Assembly: GCF_000247695.1 (NCBI RefSeq)
Contig: NW_004624742.1
Location: 5,950,671-6,014,670, forward strand
Direction of reading: 5' to 3'
From: Heterocephalus glaber
Taxonomy: Eukaryota > Chordata > Mammalia > Rodentia > Bathyergidae
DNA: 64,000 nt
The translations under genes and the position numbers were made by a program. How positions within the stretch are numbered: position 1 is the first letter of the stretch; every line of letters starts with the position of its first letter. A model generated the notes under the pieces. The model was not told where the DNA came from and did no database searches. It saw nothing but the letters and a program-made list of their open reading frames with translations. This document shows, piece by piece, positions 33,131 through 42,788 of the stretch.

Positions 33131-34335
33131 GTTTATCAGAAAGCGAGTCATAGCCCACATCTCTGAAATAGTATTATGTTATTCTTTGTTTGCTTACACT
33201 AATTAGGTAGGATGGCCCCAGTTTTTCTTTCCAACTTTCTCTTTATTCTCTTTTGTATTTCCTCAGCTTCATCTTAAATGTAACGCTGCTCAGACCTACC
33301 CATGCCGCTTCCACTGCCCTGATGTTTATTTGAGGCTCTCCTTGGCCTCTCTCCCTGTCCTGTCCTGCTCTCCCTGTCCTGCTCACCTCAGGCCTGAGGT
33401 GGACACCTGATGTGTCCTCAGCAGGGTGTTTACATTTGTGTGTACGTTTGCCCTCAGCACTTAGGTCTTCTTGAGGACAGATCTTGTGTCTGGTTCACAT
33501 TTGAACTCCTTTGTTACTTAGGCGCCCTGTCCAAATGTAAATGTATATACACGGAGTCACAATTTGTACAGTATTCATATACTACTTTATTATTTATCTA
33601 ATATTCTTTCAATCTCATTGAGAAAACCCACCAAAAAGTCTTTATCCTCAACATCTAATACTCAGAAAAATATATAAACTATATGTAAAATAATTATTAG
33701 GTATCTCTACACTTTGGGAAAGATTGATTTGGCAAAGTGCCTTACACAAAGTAAACATTCAGTGTCTACAGAATTAATAAATGCACAAAACATGTAAAAA
33801 TAATCTCATTTCCTTGTTGGGTTAGTAACTTCATGCTTGTTAACCTGGAGATGGAATGCAGAGAAGCTAGAAGAGACTGAGCAGCCTTGTTATTGATTGC
33901 TGTCTGTGAAGCATTAGGTGTTAGATGTTACTAATTTCTTCCTTATGCATTGCACACTGCTGGTCCAGTGAACCTAAGGAACAATAACTTGTTTGGTTAG
34001 CAGACCCCATGCTGATTCATTGGGCATCCTGCTGAAATTCTAGAAATTGTGCAAGTGTGCTGTGTCTTCAGAGGAGACTCAGGAAGCAGTACCTGGTATT
34101 ACCTAGTGCATTCTATAGAAGAGGAGTGTGATACGTGTGTTGAACATAGCACATAGTTCTGATGTCCTGGATCCATTCAAAATGTTTGTCTTTTATGGTT
34201 ATTTTGACTTTGGGGCAAGAGCCATGGTGCCAGATCCAGTGAGTAAGATGGATGAGGACATACCATAACATTTTTATGAGCCTGCCTTTCCATTGGGTGG
34301 CACGCAGCACTCACTATATTTCTTTCTTTTTGGGG
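33131..34335. other. Intron without recognised feature
   Basis: A repeated TCCCTGTCCTG phrase (33352-33381) is a tiny local duplication. The sequence 33240-33520 may be an L2 fragment, but this is not secure. Confidence 0.4.
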
Positions 34336-34410
34336 GAGAGGTACTGAGAATCAAACTCAGGGCCTCGTGCTTGCCAGGCAGGTGCTGCGCCACTGAGCTA
34401 CATCCCCAGC
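34336..34410 (-). repeat. ID element, antisense
   Basis: GGTACTGAGAATCAAACTCA to GAGCTACATCCCCAGC. It is of the TTGCCAGGCAGGTGCTGCGC subtype. Confidence 0.88.
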
Positions 34411-34540
34411 AACTTACTGCATTTCTGATCATGACTGGTGAAGTCTCTCAAAAGAGAACTTCAGAAAGTGGCAAGAACGATGTGATAAGTATGTTCAAAG
34501 CATGGTCAATTAGTGGTAATACTTGTTATTTGGGAGGGGG

Positions 34541-34617
34541 GGTTAGTACCAGGGATTGAACTCAGGACCTTGCTCGTGCCAGGCAGGTGCTGTGCCACTG
34601 AGCTACATCCCTGGCCC
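34541..34617 (-). repeat. ID element, antisense
   Basis: TAGTACCAGGGATTGAACTC to GAGCTACATCCCTGGCCC. It has the same GCCAGGCAGGTGCTG subtype as its neighbour 130 bp upstream. A G-run replaces the usual T-tail. Confidence 0.88.
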
Positions 34618-34938
34618 TACTGTAATACATTTTAAAATTTAAACATTTACCATATATTTTAACCATCCTTTGTATAATTGAAGTTTGAGGTTTGTTTGTT
34701 TTTAAATAAATTCTTGCTAATGGGGATTGCATGTTTTTCTCATGGAGGATGTAGTAAGGCTACTTAGGCAAACCACTTGGAGTTCCTTTTTGTTTGGGTT
34801 TTTTTTTTTCCACTTTGAGTTCCTTTAAAAAAAATGTTCTGTCTGTTCAAGCATGGTTAACATTGTTAACAATTAATTATACTAATAAAAATAAATTTTA
34901 TAAATCCATGAATACATTTCTGTTTCTAAATTGCTATA

Positions 34939-35059
34939 CTTGCTGGGTGTGGTGGCGCACACCTGCCTATAATCCCAGCACTCAGGAAGCTGAAGCGGAG
35001 GATTGCCATGAGTTTGAGGCCAGCCTGGGCTACATAGTGAGACCCTGTCTCAACGCACC
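34939..35059 (+). repeat. B1 SINE, sense
   Basis: GCTGGGTGTGGTGGCGCACA, AATCCCAGCACTCAGGAAGC and GGCCAGCCTGGGCTACATAG, ending in GAGACCCTGTCTCAA and a C-rich tail. It is the best-preserved B1 here. Confidence 0.93.
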
Positions 35060-36267
35060 CCCCCACACCCCGCCCCATGTTGCTGTACTTTGTAGTTGCT
35101 GCTTCTGTATAGTATAGAGATAACGCTATAGTTCATTTGCTATTTAAACTATAGTATGAGTTAGGGTGGCAGATCAGATTCTAGAACATGGTGTTTTCTC
35201 ACTTAGTGTTTAATGAGGCTTAGATACTTTTTTCTTAAAACTGTAAGGTCAGCATGGGATAAAGTCTGTTTAATATTTTATCAGAAAAATCACCCACTCT
35301 TTTTTTTTTAAATCTGGGGTTGGGATCAACAGCTGTTCTAGCATGGGCAGAGTAATTTGATACAATGGCATACATTTTTACCCTGGTCTGCTCATAGAGC
35401 AAATTTGAAATGGTTGTTTTGGAAAATGTGCTATGAATTTCCCTCTAGACCTTCGCATTGAAGCAGGCAGCTCAGCCTAGCAAATCCTTGGCACTCGATG
35501 TGAATCTTTTCTAACGGAACTTTGATGCTGTGACTTGATGCCTTGAAATCAGCACAACAAAATGGTGCTTGAGGAGCAGTGTTTACTTTGATCATCTTTC
35601 AACTTCTGTGCCCCAGCTTTACACAGAGTACAAATTGCTTTACCAGAGTTTTGAGGCTGAAGCCCACGGACTGTTTTTGTAGTCTGGTTGCTGTGGTGAT
35701 TCTTAGCCTTCCATGAAACTCCCATCTCCAGGGAAACAGGAACCTTTGCAGCTGTCTTGACCTTTTTGGTATAGTATCTGGTGGAGGTCTTCACCGAGCT
35801 TGTAGCCAGCCCAACAGCAGTTGGTTTGTGTCAACAAATATGTGGAAACAGGGCATCTCATTCAGGATGTACTGTATTAAAAACAAACAGCTCCCTTACA
35901 TATCCTTCTTCCAAGTTGTATAGGCCCTTTGAAGCATCTCCAAGTCTGGCTAAAGGCAGAGTTAATTGAGCCATGGAGATGTTGTTAGCTATGATAATGG
36001 TCAGTGCAGGAGCTAGGAGAATGATGGAAGAAGTTTATGGAGTTGCCGGGTGGGAGAAGAAAGAAAGTGACAGCAAAGGCAAAGCCTAATGGGGCTTGTA
36101 TGTGCTCAGAGAGAAGATTGTTCAGGAAGAGGATGTGGGCCAAGCACCAGCTTGGATGACCCAGAGGAAAGCTGAAACCTGAGCTTGAAGGACAGCATAG
36201 ACAAGAGCTTCCTTCTGTACAAACCAAGGGAATAGAGTAAAACAGTGGTGGTTTTAGAGGGTAAATG
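35060..36267. other. Intron without recognised gene
   Basis: The minus-strand reading frame at 35549-35794 (81 codons, Lys-rich, starting MKTSTRYYTKKVKTAAKV) is the most protein-like of the unexplained frames. I cannot match it to any family and it has no splice or promoter context. The rest is unique-looking. Confidence 0.4.
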
Positions 36268-36490
36268 TAATAATAGCTAACACTTATAGGCACTTACTGT
36301 GTGCCACTCACTGTTCTAAATGCTTTATACAAATGACATGTTTAATTCTTTGACATCTGATGTAACAGGCACAATTACTATCCCCATGTTGAAACTGATG
36401 CTCAGTGAGTTTTAACATACTCAAGGCTGGTAAGAGGAGAGCTGAGATTCTAGCCCGGAGTCTGGCTCTGAGTCAGTGTTCTTAACCATG
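36268..36490 (-). repeat. MIR SINE, antisense
   Basis: AGCTAACACTTATAGGCACT, TTACTGTGTGCCACTCACTG, ACTATCCCCATGTTGAAACT and GGAGTCTGGCTCTGAGTCAG give nearly the full length of an antisense MIR. Confidence 0.85.
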
Positions 36491-36727
36491 CGGTCAAAGT
36501 GCCTGTAATTTAGGAATAAAGGCAGTGTGACCCAAAGGACTGTGTTACAGGAAGTGCTGGTCAACTTGGAATAAAATGTAGGTCTTGGAAGAGATTAAAT
36601 TTTGTTTTAGAAAATGTTTGTTGGTTCATTTATTCATTCCTTCATTACATATTTATATACTTCCCTCCAAGTGCCAGATACTGGACCAGAATCTAAGGCA
36701 AAGAAAAGACAAGTCCAGACCCTCTAG

Positions 36728-37052
36728 TATTAGTAAGATTTCTGTCACTACAATAAAATACCTGAGAGAACTGATTAGTGTGGTTCATAGTTTTGGAGGC
36801 CCCAGTCCTTGACTGATTAGCTTTGGGCAGCCATCATTGTGGGAGCTCATGGTAGAGGAAAACTGCTTGCCTTATTAGCCAGAAAGCAAAGAGAGACTGG
36901 GGTCCCACAGTCCTCCTTGAGGACTCGCTGCTAGTAAACTAAGGACTCCTCCCTAGGCACTACCTCCTAAAGATCTATGGTACCTCCCAGTAGTGACCAA
37001 GCTTTTGACACACGAACTTTTGAGGGATATTCATTATCCAAACTATAGCACT
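36728..37052 (-). repeat. ERVL-MaLR type solo LTR, antisense
   Basis: TTTCTGTCACTACAATAAAA, TACCTGAGAGAACTGATTAG, GGGAGCTCATGGTAGAGGAA and ACTTTTGAGGGATATTCATT follow the order of the element at 7017-7378. No internal retroviral region is present. Confidence 0.65.
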
Positions 37053-37251
37053 TCCTTTGGGATGCTTTTTATATATGAAGTTAATATAAGGCAGATGATA
37101 AATACTGTAAAAGAAGGGCCAATAAGACATAGGTCAATAGCATTTGCTGGAAAGAGCTTCCTTCTGGGAGCACTGATGACATGAAGCCTTTTTTGAAAAG
37201 CGTGATGTTTTTATTTTTCCTGTGGAAAGAATAAAACTGATTCTGTGTGAG

Positions 37252-37330
37252 GAGTGGGGTGTACCTTAATGGTAGATACTCACTTAGCAAGTGCAAGGCC
37301 CTGGGTTTGATCCTCAGCCATCCCCAGCCC
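37252..37330 (+). repeat. ID element (old), sense
   Basis: AGTGGGGTGTACCTTAATGG, TTAGCAAGTGCAAGGCCCTG and GGTTTGATCCTCAGCC. It is diverged. Confidence 0.7.
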
Positions 37331-37599
37331 CCAAATCCTATGTTAAAATATAAACTAATTAAATATGTTAATATGTACTTCTATCTCTTAAAAGGATTGA
37401 AAAATAAAATTTGCTGAATTTGCATATAGTTTGCCTTTGAAATTTCCCGGTTCACGGTAGAGCAATATGTCCACTCTCTAAACAACTCTGGTTTGCATGG
37501 GTTCTAGGGTAGTGAATGGAGAATGCTTCCAAGAAACAAAAGAGTCTGAGATTGATCTTTGTAGGAGAAAGCTGAGAACCTGTCTGTAGCTGACACATA

Positions 37600-37835
37600 A
37601 TTTTTAATAGTAGGACGGTCAGATTAGAGCTTTACACGTATTAAATTTATATTCCACATAATAACTCAAAAAAGTAGGTAGTCATCCTGTTTTTTATCGG
37701 AAGAAACTGCCAGGCAGGGAAGTCAAGCAATTTTCCCAGTTATACAGTTGAGGGAACTGTTGGAGCTGGAGTTGAACACAAGGGGTCTGTCAATGTCCAC
37801 ACTGTCATTCATTATGCTATATTAATGGTCATGTT
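37600..37835 (-). repeat. MIR SINE (diverged), antisense
   Basis: GAGCTTTACACGTATTAAAT, AGAAACTGCCAGGCAGGGAA and TTATACAGTTGAGGGAACTG, followed by TGGAGCTGGAGTTGAACACA, follow antisense MIR loosely. Confidence 0.6.
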
Positions 37836-37854
37836 TCACTTTATTGGATTCTAG

Positions 37855-37976
37855 ATCTTCTCCCTTCCTCCCCTTCCCCTTTTCTCCTCCTCCTCCTCCT
37901 TTCCTACTCCCTTTCCTCTCTCTCTCCCCTCCCCCCTCCTTCCCTTTCCTCCTCTTCCTTTCCTTCCTTCCTTTCT
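37855..37976. repeat. Polypyrimidine (CT-rich) tract
   Basis: About 120 bp of almost pure C/T with TCCTCCTCC and TTCCTTCC runs, abutting the tail side of the minus-strand B1-dID at 37977. It is the second example of this arrangement (compare 517-645). Confidence 0.9.
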
Positions 37977-38160
37977 TGTATTGGGGATTGAACCCAGGGT
38001 CTTTGTATAGAGTTACATCCCAAGGTGTTTTATATTTTTTATTTTGAGACAGGGCCTTGCTAAGTCTGCTAAGTTGCCCAGGCTGGGCTAGAACTTGTGG
38101 TGTCCTGCCTTAGCCTCCCAGAGTACTGGGATAACAGGTGTGTACCATCCCACCCGGCTT
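37977..38160 (-). repeat. B1-dID dimeric SINE, antisense
   Basis: The ID half is GTATTGGGGATTGAACCCAG to GAGTTACATCCCAAGG. The T-rich linker is followed by the B1 half, GAGACAGGGCCTTGCTAAGT to GTACTGGGATAACAGGTGTG. Confidence 0.85.
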
Positions 38161-39624
38161 GATTCTAAGTTTGAGGGCATTGTAAGACCCCTTTGCACAA
38201 CTAAACCTCTATCCCAAGAGAGACATACTCATTTTTTTCATTATCTGTATTTCATTTCTTGTTGCTGACTGGGAACCTTCCATGGTGAGTGGAAAATTAA
38301 TAGAAGAGGAAACAAAAATCATACATTTTGCCACTTGTTAACTCTGGTTAGAAAGTTTGCTTAAGGATGTGGAAACTGATGGCTAGATTGTGTCGCTATC
38401 TTTATCTGGTTTCTGTCACTAAACAAGTGTTGTTCATCTGCAGTCATCTGGAAAATGTAACTCCTTATCTTTCTTTGAGATAATGGTAAAATTTTCCTTA
38501 TACCTTAGAGTTTATAAAGAATTAAACGTATAATACATATAAGTTATTTAACCTCAGCAATTTTAATGTTATTGGTCTCTTTTCTGATTGGGAGAAATTT
38601 AATATTTAATGAAACATAACAGCTTGTTCAAAACTGGTTCATTTCAGAACCTGAACTTAGAAGCAAGAGACATCAAGTTTCCTCAGACTCAAATATTCCC
38701 AGATACGGACAGGCCCAACCTCAACCTGCCATCGCAGTTTTCCTAAGTCTTTGTGAAATACTAAAGAACTGTCATCACTTCTCTATTATATTCTCATCAT
38801 TTTCTTTTGACATAGTTACTGTTGAGAAACATTCTCAAGGACTTTACCAAATCCAGTATATGGATTTGAAAAGACAGATGTAGGAAATATCTTTAGAGAA
38901 GAAGTGAAATGGGAAAGAAGTGAAGAGATTCTGAAAGTCTGAAGAGTTCATAATGAAGTCAGCAAACAACTAGATTCTAGGATCAGAAGGGAATTTAGTG
39001 GTCACCCTCTAGCTTATACTTGGTTTATGAATTTTATCCCTAAAATATCTCTGATAATTGGTCATCAGGACAATCCAAGTAGTTTGAAAATTGTGAGGAA
39101 CAAGAAAATTTATCATGGTGGCAGATTTTTGCCTGCTTTCTAACAACAGTTTAAGTCACTTTTTCTGGGAGATGTAGGCGGCCCAAGCTGTGTCCCCTAC
39201 TCCTGACATCCTCTTCCTTCTTCACATACCCAGGACCATCATAGCATTGTGTTATAATCATCTCTTTGGGTGTCTGTCTTTCTGCTGGGCTGTGAGGAAA
39301 GTGGGGAGGGATAAGTTGCCTATCACTTACCTTTCTGTTGTCAGTAACTGACTTGGTGCCTGGCATGTACTTTAATAGGTACTTAACAATGCTGCTTGAA
39401 TACAGAAAAGAATGCGTAGGAAATACAGGTTCTTGACTGAAGCTAGCTTAATGTATGGCTTAGCATTGGATGCTTTGGATCTGAAGTCTGGAGGATCAAT
39501 GTGACCTTTCAGCCTTTTAAGATAAAGTGAATTCTTTGTAGTGTCACATGAAGGTCATTTCTCAAAAAAAAAAAGATTTTAAACTCTAGATTGATCTAAT
39601 CTGTCTTGTGTGAAAGTTCAAACC
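38161..39624. other. Intron without recognised feature
   Basis: AT-rich unique-looking sequence. No gene or named repeat is seen. Confidence 0.5.
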
Positions 39625-39669
39625 TCATTTTATTGTCATAAAATATACACAATGTAAAAATTTACCCTT
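39625..39669 (-). repeat. L1M fragment, antisense (left part of split copy)
   Basis: TTTATTGTCATAAAATATAC and ACAATGTAAAAATTTACCCT match the start of the antisense L1M 3' region that resumes at 40598. The split is caused by the LTR insertion. Confidence 0.65.
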
Positions 39670-40216
39670 GTGATTGTTAATGTTAGATGTCAACTTGATT
39701 GGACTAAGGGATGCCCAGGTAACTGGTAAAGATTCTGATGTGTGTCTGAGGGTGTTTCTAGAAGGGATTAGCATTTGAATTCATGAACAGTAAGGAAGAT
39801 CTGCCTTCCATATTGGCAGGCACCATCCAATCCACTGAGAGCCCACATAGGCTCTTCTGGTTCTCCAGCTTGTGGATGGTACATCATGCAACTTTGCCGC
39901 CTCCATAATCTCACGAGGTAATTTCCATAATAAAACCCCTCTTATAATCGATGCTTCTCTGTGGAAGAGGATGGAATTACATCCTGATAAATCTATCACA
40001 AGATTCAGAGGACTGTAAGTTGAAAATGCATTTAATACACCCAATCAATTGAACATCAGCTCAGCAACAGCAGTACTTCGGATCAGCTATTACCAGAGAT
40101 CTCATGGCTGACTGACTGGGAGCTGTGGCTTCCTGCCATTGCCCAGCATCACCAGAGAGTATTGTGCCACATATCATCACCTTCAGAAAAGATCAACATT
40201 TAAAATTTAAAGTATC

Positions 40217-40500
40217 AGCTGGGCATGGAAGCACATGCCTATAATCTCAACTACTCAAGAGGCTGAGCCAGGAGGATTGCAAGTTTGAGCCCATCCTGGT
40301 CAACTTAATGAGAACTTGTCTCAAAATAAAAATAAAAATAGGGTTGGGGGGCCTGGGGATTTAGCTCAGTGGTTCTGATGCCTGCCTTGCAAGTGCAAGG
40401 TCCCAAGTTCGATCCCTGGTACAAAAAAAAAAAAAAAAAATGGGGTTGAGGATATAGCTCAGTTCAAAGCACCTCGGTTCAATCCTCAGTACTTTCCTGC
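40217..40500 (+). repeat. B1-dID dimeric SINE split by a younger ID
   Basis: The B1 half is at 40217-40341 (GCTGGGCATGGAAGCACATG to CTTGTCTCAAAATAAAAATA). The ID half of the dimer resumes at 40442-40500 (GGGGTTGAGGATATAGCTCA to CGGTTCAATCCTCAGTACTT). A complete ID has landed in the A-rich linker. Confidence 0.8.
40351..40441 (+). repeat. ID element, sense, complete
   Basis: CCTGGGGATTTAGCTCAGTG, CCTGCCTTGCAAGTGCAAGG and AAGTTCGATCCCTGGTAC, with a clean 18-A tail. It is one of the most intact ID copies. A-box and B-box are both present, so it could in principle be transcribed by RNA polymerase III. Confidence 0.93.
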
Positions 40501-40597
40501 CCCCAATCTAAGTGTGATTTCTACTGAATGCATGTCAGTAACTTGGGGGGACCTTTTCTATAAGATAGTTATGTTTCTCTGCAGGACCCTAATACGA

Positions 40598-40970
40598 TCA
40601 CTTTAGGCATTTTAAAGTGTGTGGTTTAGTGTCATTTGTATAGTCACGGTGTTGTGCAATCATTACCACTATCTTGTTCCAGAACATTTTCATCACTTCA
40701 AAAAGAAATTCCATATCAGTTAACAGTAACTTCTTGTTCCTCATCTTCCAGTCTACTTTCTAGCTCTGTGGATTTGCTGGTTCTAGACCTTTCATGCCAT
40801 ATAATCATACGACATGTGGTCTTTTGTGCCTGGCTTTTTTCACTTTGCATAATGTTTTGAAGGTTTCTCCGTGTTCTATCATGTATCAGTACTTCTTCCC
40901 TTCCCTTTTTATGGCTGAATAATATTTTATTACATGAGTAATACCATGTTTTATTTACTTCAAATCACAT
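40598..40970 (-). repeat. L1M fragment, antisense (right part of split copy)
   Basis: TTGTGCAATCATTACCACTA, GTTCCAGAACATTTTCATCA, TAGCTCTGTGGATTTGCTGG, GGTCTTTTGTGCCTGGCTTT and CATGTATCAGTACTTCTTCC correspond to the same L1 region as 20070-20488. Confidence 0.85.
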
Positions 40971-42033
40971 TTTATAGAGAGATTTGTTATGAGTCAGACT
41001 TCTTTTTCTCTGACTGAACATCACAAACAGAATTTCAGCTACTTCTACAATATCCTAGTAACTTTGTCATAATTGAATTTGCAACCAAGGCCTACATATT
41101 TTGTAATGCACTCCTCAACTCCTGCTTCTACTTTTCTCACTTTGACTCTAGTTACTCCTTGCTAGTGGTATGAGTCAGAGGCAGAATCACAGAGCATATT
41201 AGTTTTGCTAAAATGAGAAAGAACTAGAGGCTATTGATTTAATAAGCATTAGTGGCTTGGCCAACTTAGAAAATAGAGCTTAAGCAGTATGACCTTGATA
41301 TCTTTTAGGACCTTCCAGACTTTGGTCAGAATTAGAAAATTCTTTAGCAATATATTATGAAAGGGTATGTCGGACCCTTCTCCATTTACATGGGAAACCA
41401 AGCCTTTGCAGTATTTTTACTTTCTAAATACAGACACTCCTCTTGTTGTTTAGCAGCTTAGTTGATATTTGAATGCCTTCCATGTTAATCACACCAAGCA
41501 GAAGTCAGATAGTAGAAAGTTCATTTTACATATAAAAAATGAGACTGTGTAAAATTAAAAATTAAGGCACAGTATTTCTGTATATTAATGTGGAACCTAA
41601 TTTCTTAGTATCAAATATGGGAAACTTTAACTATTCACATGGTAGATAATTTATATCTTCTCTTTTTCTGTGGCTCTATTACCCTCACAAAGTCTCAGTT
41701 GTATGAATTGATTTGTCAGCGTTTAAATTTGCTGACTGTGCTTTGACAAGACTGTAGTATCTTGTTGCTGGGAAATGAACGACTAGTCTTGTATTAGTTA
41801 TATAACCTGAAAATCAAATGGGTTGTGTTATAATTTACATTTATTTCATTCTGAGGTAAAATCTACTCCTAAGTTCCTACCATGACCCTCAGTTGTGATT
41901 TACCTGTAAATAAATGTCCACAGGATCATTGTTCACATTTCTTATAATTTAGATGTTTTGCTTATTTCTTTAACTTTTTATTTTCCTTTTCCTTTTTCTG
42001 TTTTCTTTTAGAGTAGTAGAAAGTACTTGAAGG
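40971..42033. other. Intron without recognised gene
   Basis: AT-rich unique-looking DNA. Near its right end a strong pyrimidine tract (about 41970-42009) is followed by AG at 42010-42011, a possible cryptic splice acceptor with no convincing partner donor. Confidence 0.45.
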
Positions 42034-42096
42034 ATCCTTTGGCAAACCTTTCAGAGCTTTCAATGATGACAAATGGCTGATTGTTCACCACCACTG
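42034..42096 (+). mobile_element. Short hAT-like miniature element, copy 2 (decayed)
   Basis: GGCAAACCTTTCAGAGCTTT, CAATGATGACAAATGGCTG and TTCACCACCACTG. The terminal CAGTG at the left is lost and the interior is shorter than in the other two copies. Its GAGCTTTCAATGAT core matches the copy at 62977 when that copy is reversed. Confidence 0.6.
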
Positions 42097-42129
42097 TTAT
42101 AGAGTAACTTCATTGCCTAGTATCCTACT

Positions 42130-42212
42130 TTTTTTTTTTCTGGTACTGAGAATCGAACTCATGACCTTGTGCTTGCCAGGCAGGCGCAGCACCACTGAAC
42201 TACATCCCCAAC
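42130..42212 (-). repeat. ID element, antisense
   Basis: GGTACTGAGAATCGAACTCA to GAACTACATCCCCAACCC. It is of the TTGCCAGGCAGGCGCAGC subtype. A short CCTACT(T/C) duplication may flank it. Confidence 0.9.
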
Positions 42213-42616
42213 CCTCCTACTCTTTATGTTTCTTTCCAGTCAGAACACATGAATTGAACTGCCTCAAGAAAATATGAAATTTATTCATTCGTTTAATTTT
42301 TATTATGGTCTTGTGAATTTTTGTTTCAGTGATTCTAATTTATTATTTTGGGGCTTAGGTCTCAGTTTTGACCAAATGGTGCACCTTCAGGTTAGTTCCT
42401 ACATCCTTGTGACATAATTAATTTGTAACACTTCCTTTTCTAGCTTAAAAAGATGCTTCAGGCTAATCTTATGCTTATTCTCATCACCTTGGAATCAGCC
42501 ATTTCTCCAAGAAGCCCTGATTTCTTTTGATGGGAGTGGTGCCAGAAACCAAGGTCTGGCTTACCCAGGATATAAATGGGATATTTTGATAACTTTCTCT
42601 TTGAAACTTATTTTGG
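42213..42616. other. Intron without recognised feature
   Basis: Unique-looking, AT-rich on the left. No gene is supported. Confidence 0.5.
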
Positions 42617-42788
42617 AGCTAGGTGTGGTAATGAATGCCCGTCATCCCAACTACTTGGGAAGCTGAGGCAGGAGGACTGTTAATTTTCAGGCCAGCTTAG
42701 GCAATTTAGGGAGACCCTGTCATAAAACCTAAGAAGGGCTGTGGGTGAAGCTCAGTGATAGAGTTGTTGTCTAGTCTCAATCCTTAGT
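42617..42788 (+). repeat. B1-dID dimeric SINE, sense
   Basis: The B1 half is GAGCTAGGTGTGGTAATGAA to AGGGAGACCCTGTCATAAAA. The ID half is GGGCTGTGGGTGAAGCTCAG to GTTGTCTAGTCTCAATCCTT, partly deleted. Confidence 0.8.

Larger units (their letters stand above)
39968..40545 (-). mobile_element. TcMar-Tigger DNA transposon remnant, interrupted by SINEs
   Basis: GTAAGTTGAAAATGCATTTA, ATACACCCAATCAATTGAAC, GACTGGGAGCTGTGGCTTCC, CCATTGCCCAGCATCACCAG and, after the SINEs, TTTCTACTGAATGCATGTCA match a Tigger-type non-autonomous element that I remember in this order. The subfamily is not assigned. Confidence 0.65.
39670..40597 (+). mobile_element. MLT2-like (ERVL) solo LTR interrupted by later insertions
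   Basis: The left part at 39670-39960 reads TGTTAGATGTCAACTTGATT, CTAAGGGATGCCCAGGTAAC, AAGGGATTAGCATTTGAATT and CTCCATAATCTCACGAGGTA. The right end at 40557-40597 reads TTTCTCTGCAGGACCCTAAT. This is a solo LTR of an ERVL-class element inside an older L1M, itself split by a Tigger. No retroviral coding region is present. Confidence 0.7.

Noticed and set aside
35549..35794. Lys-rich 81-codon minus-strand frame that looks protein-like
   Set aside because: I considered a processed pseudogene, but could not match it to a family and saw no A-tail or target duplication. A translated search against mammalian proteins would settle it.
40351..40441. Possible tRNA gene (A-box and B-box present)
   Set aside because: The sequence cannot fold as a proper tRNA cloverleaf and has an ID-type A-tail. 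It is an ID SINE derived from tRNA-Ala.
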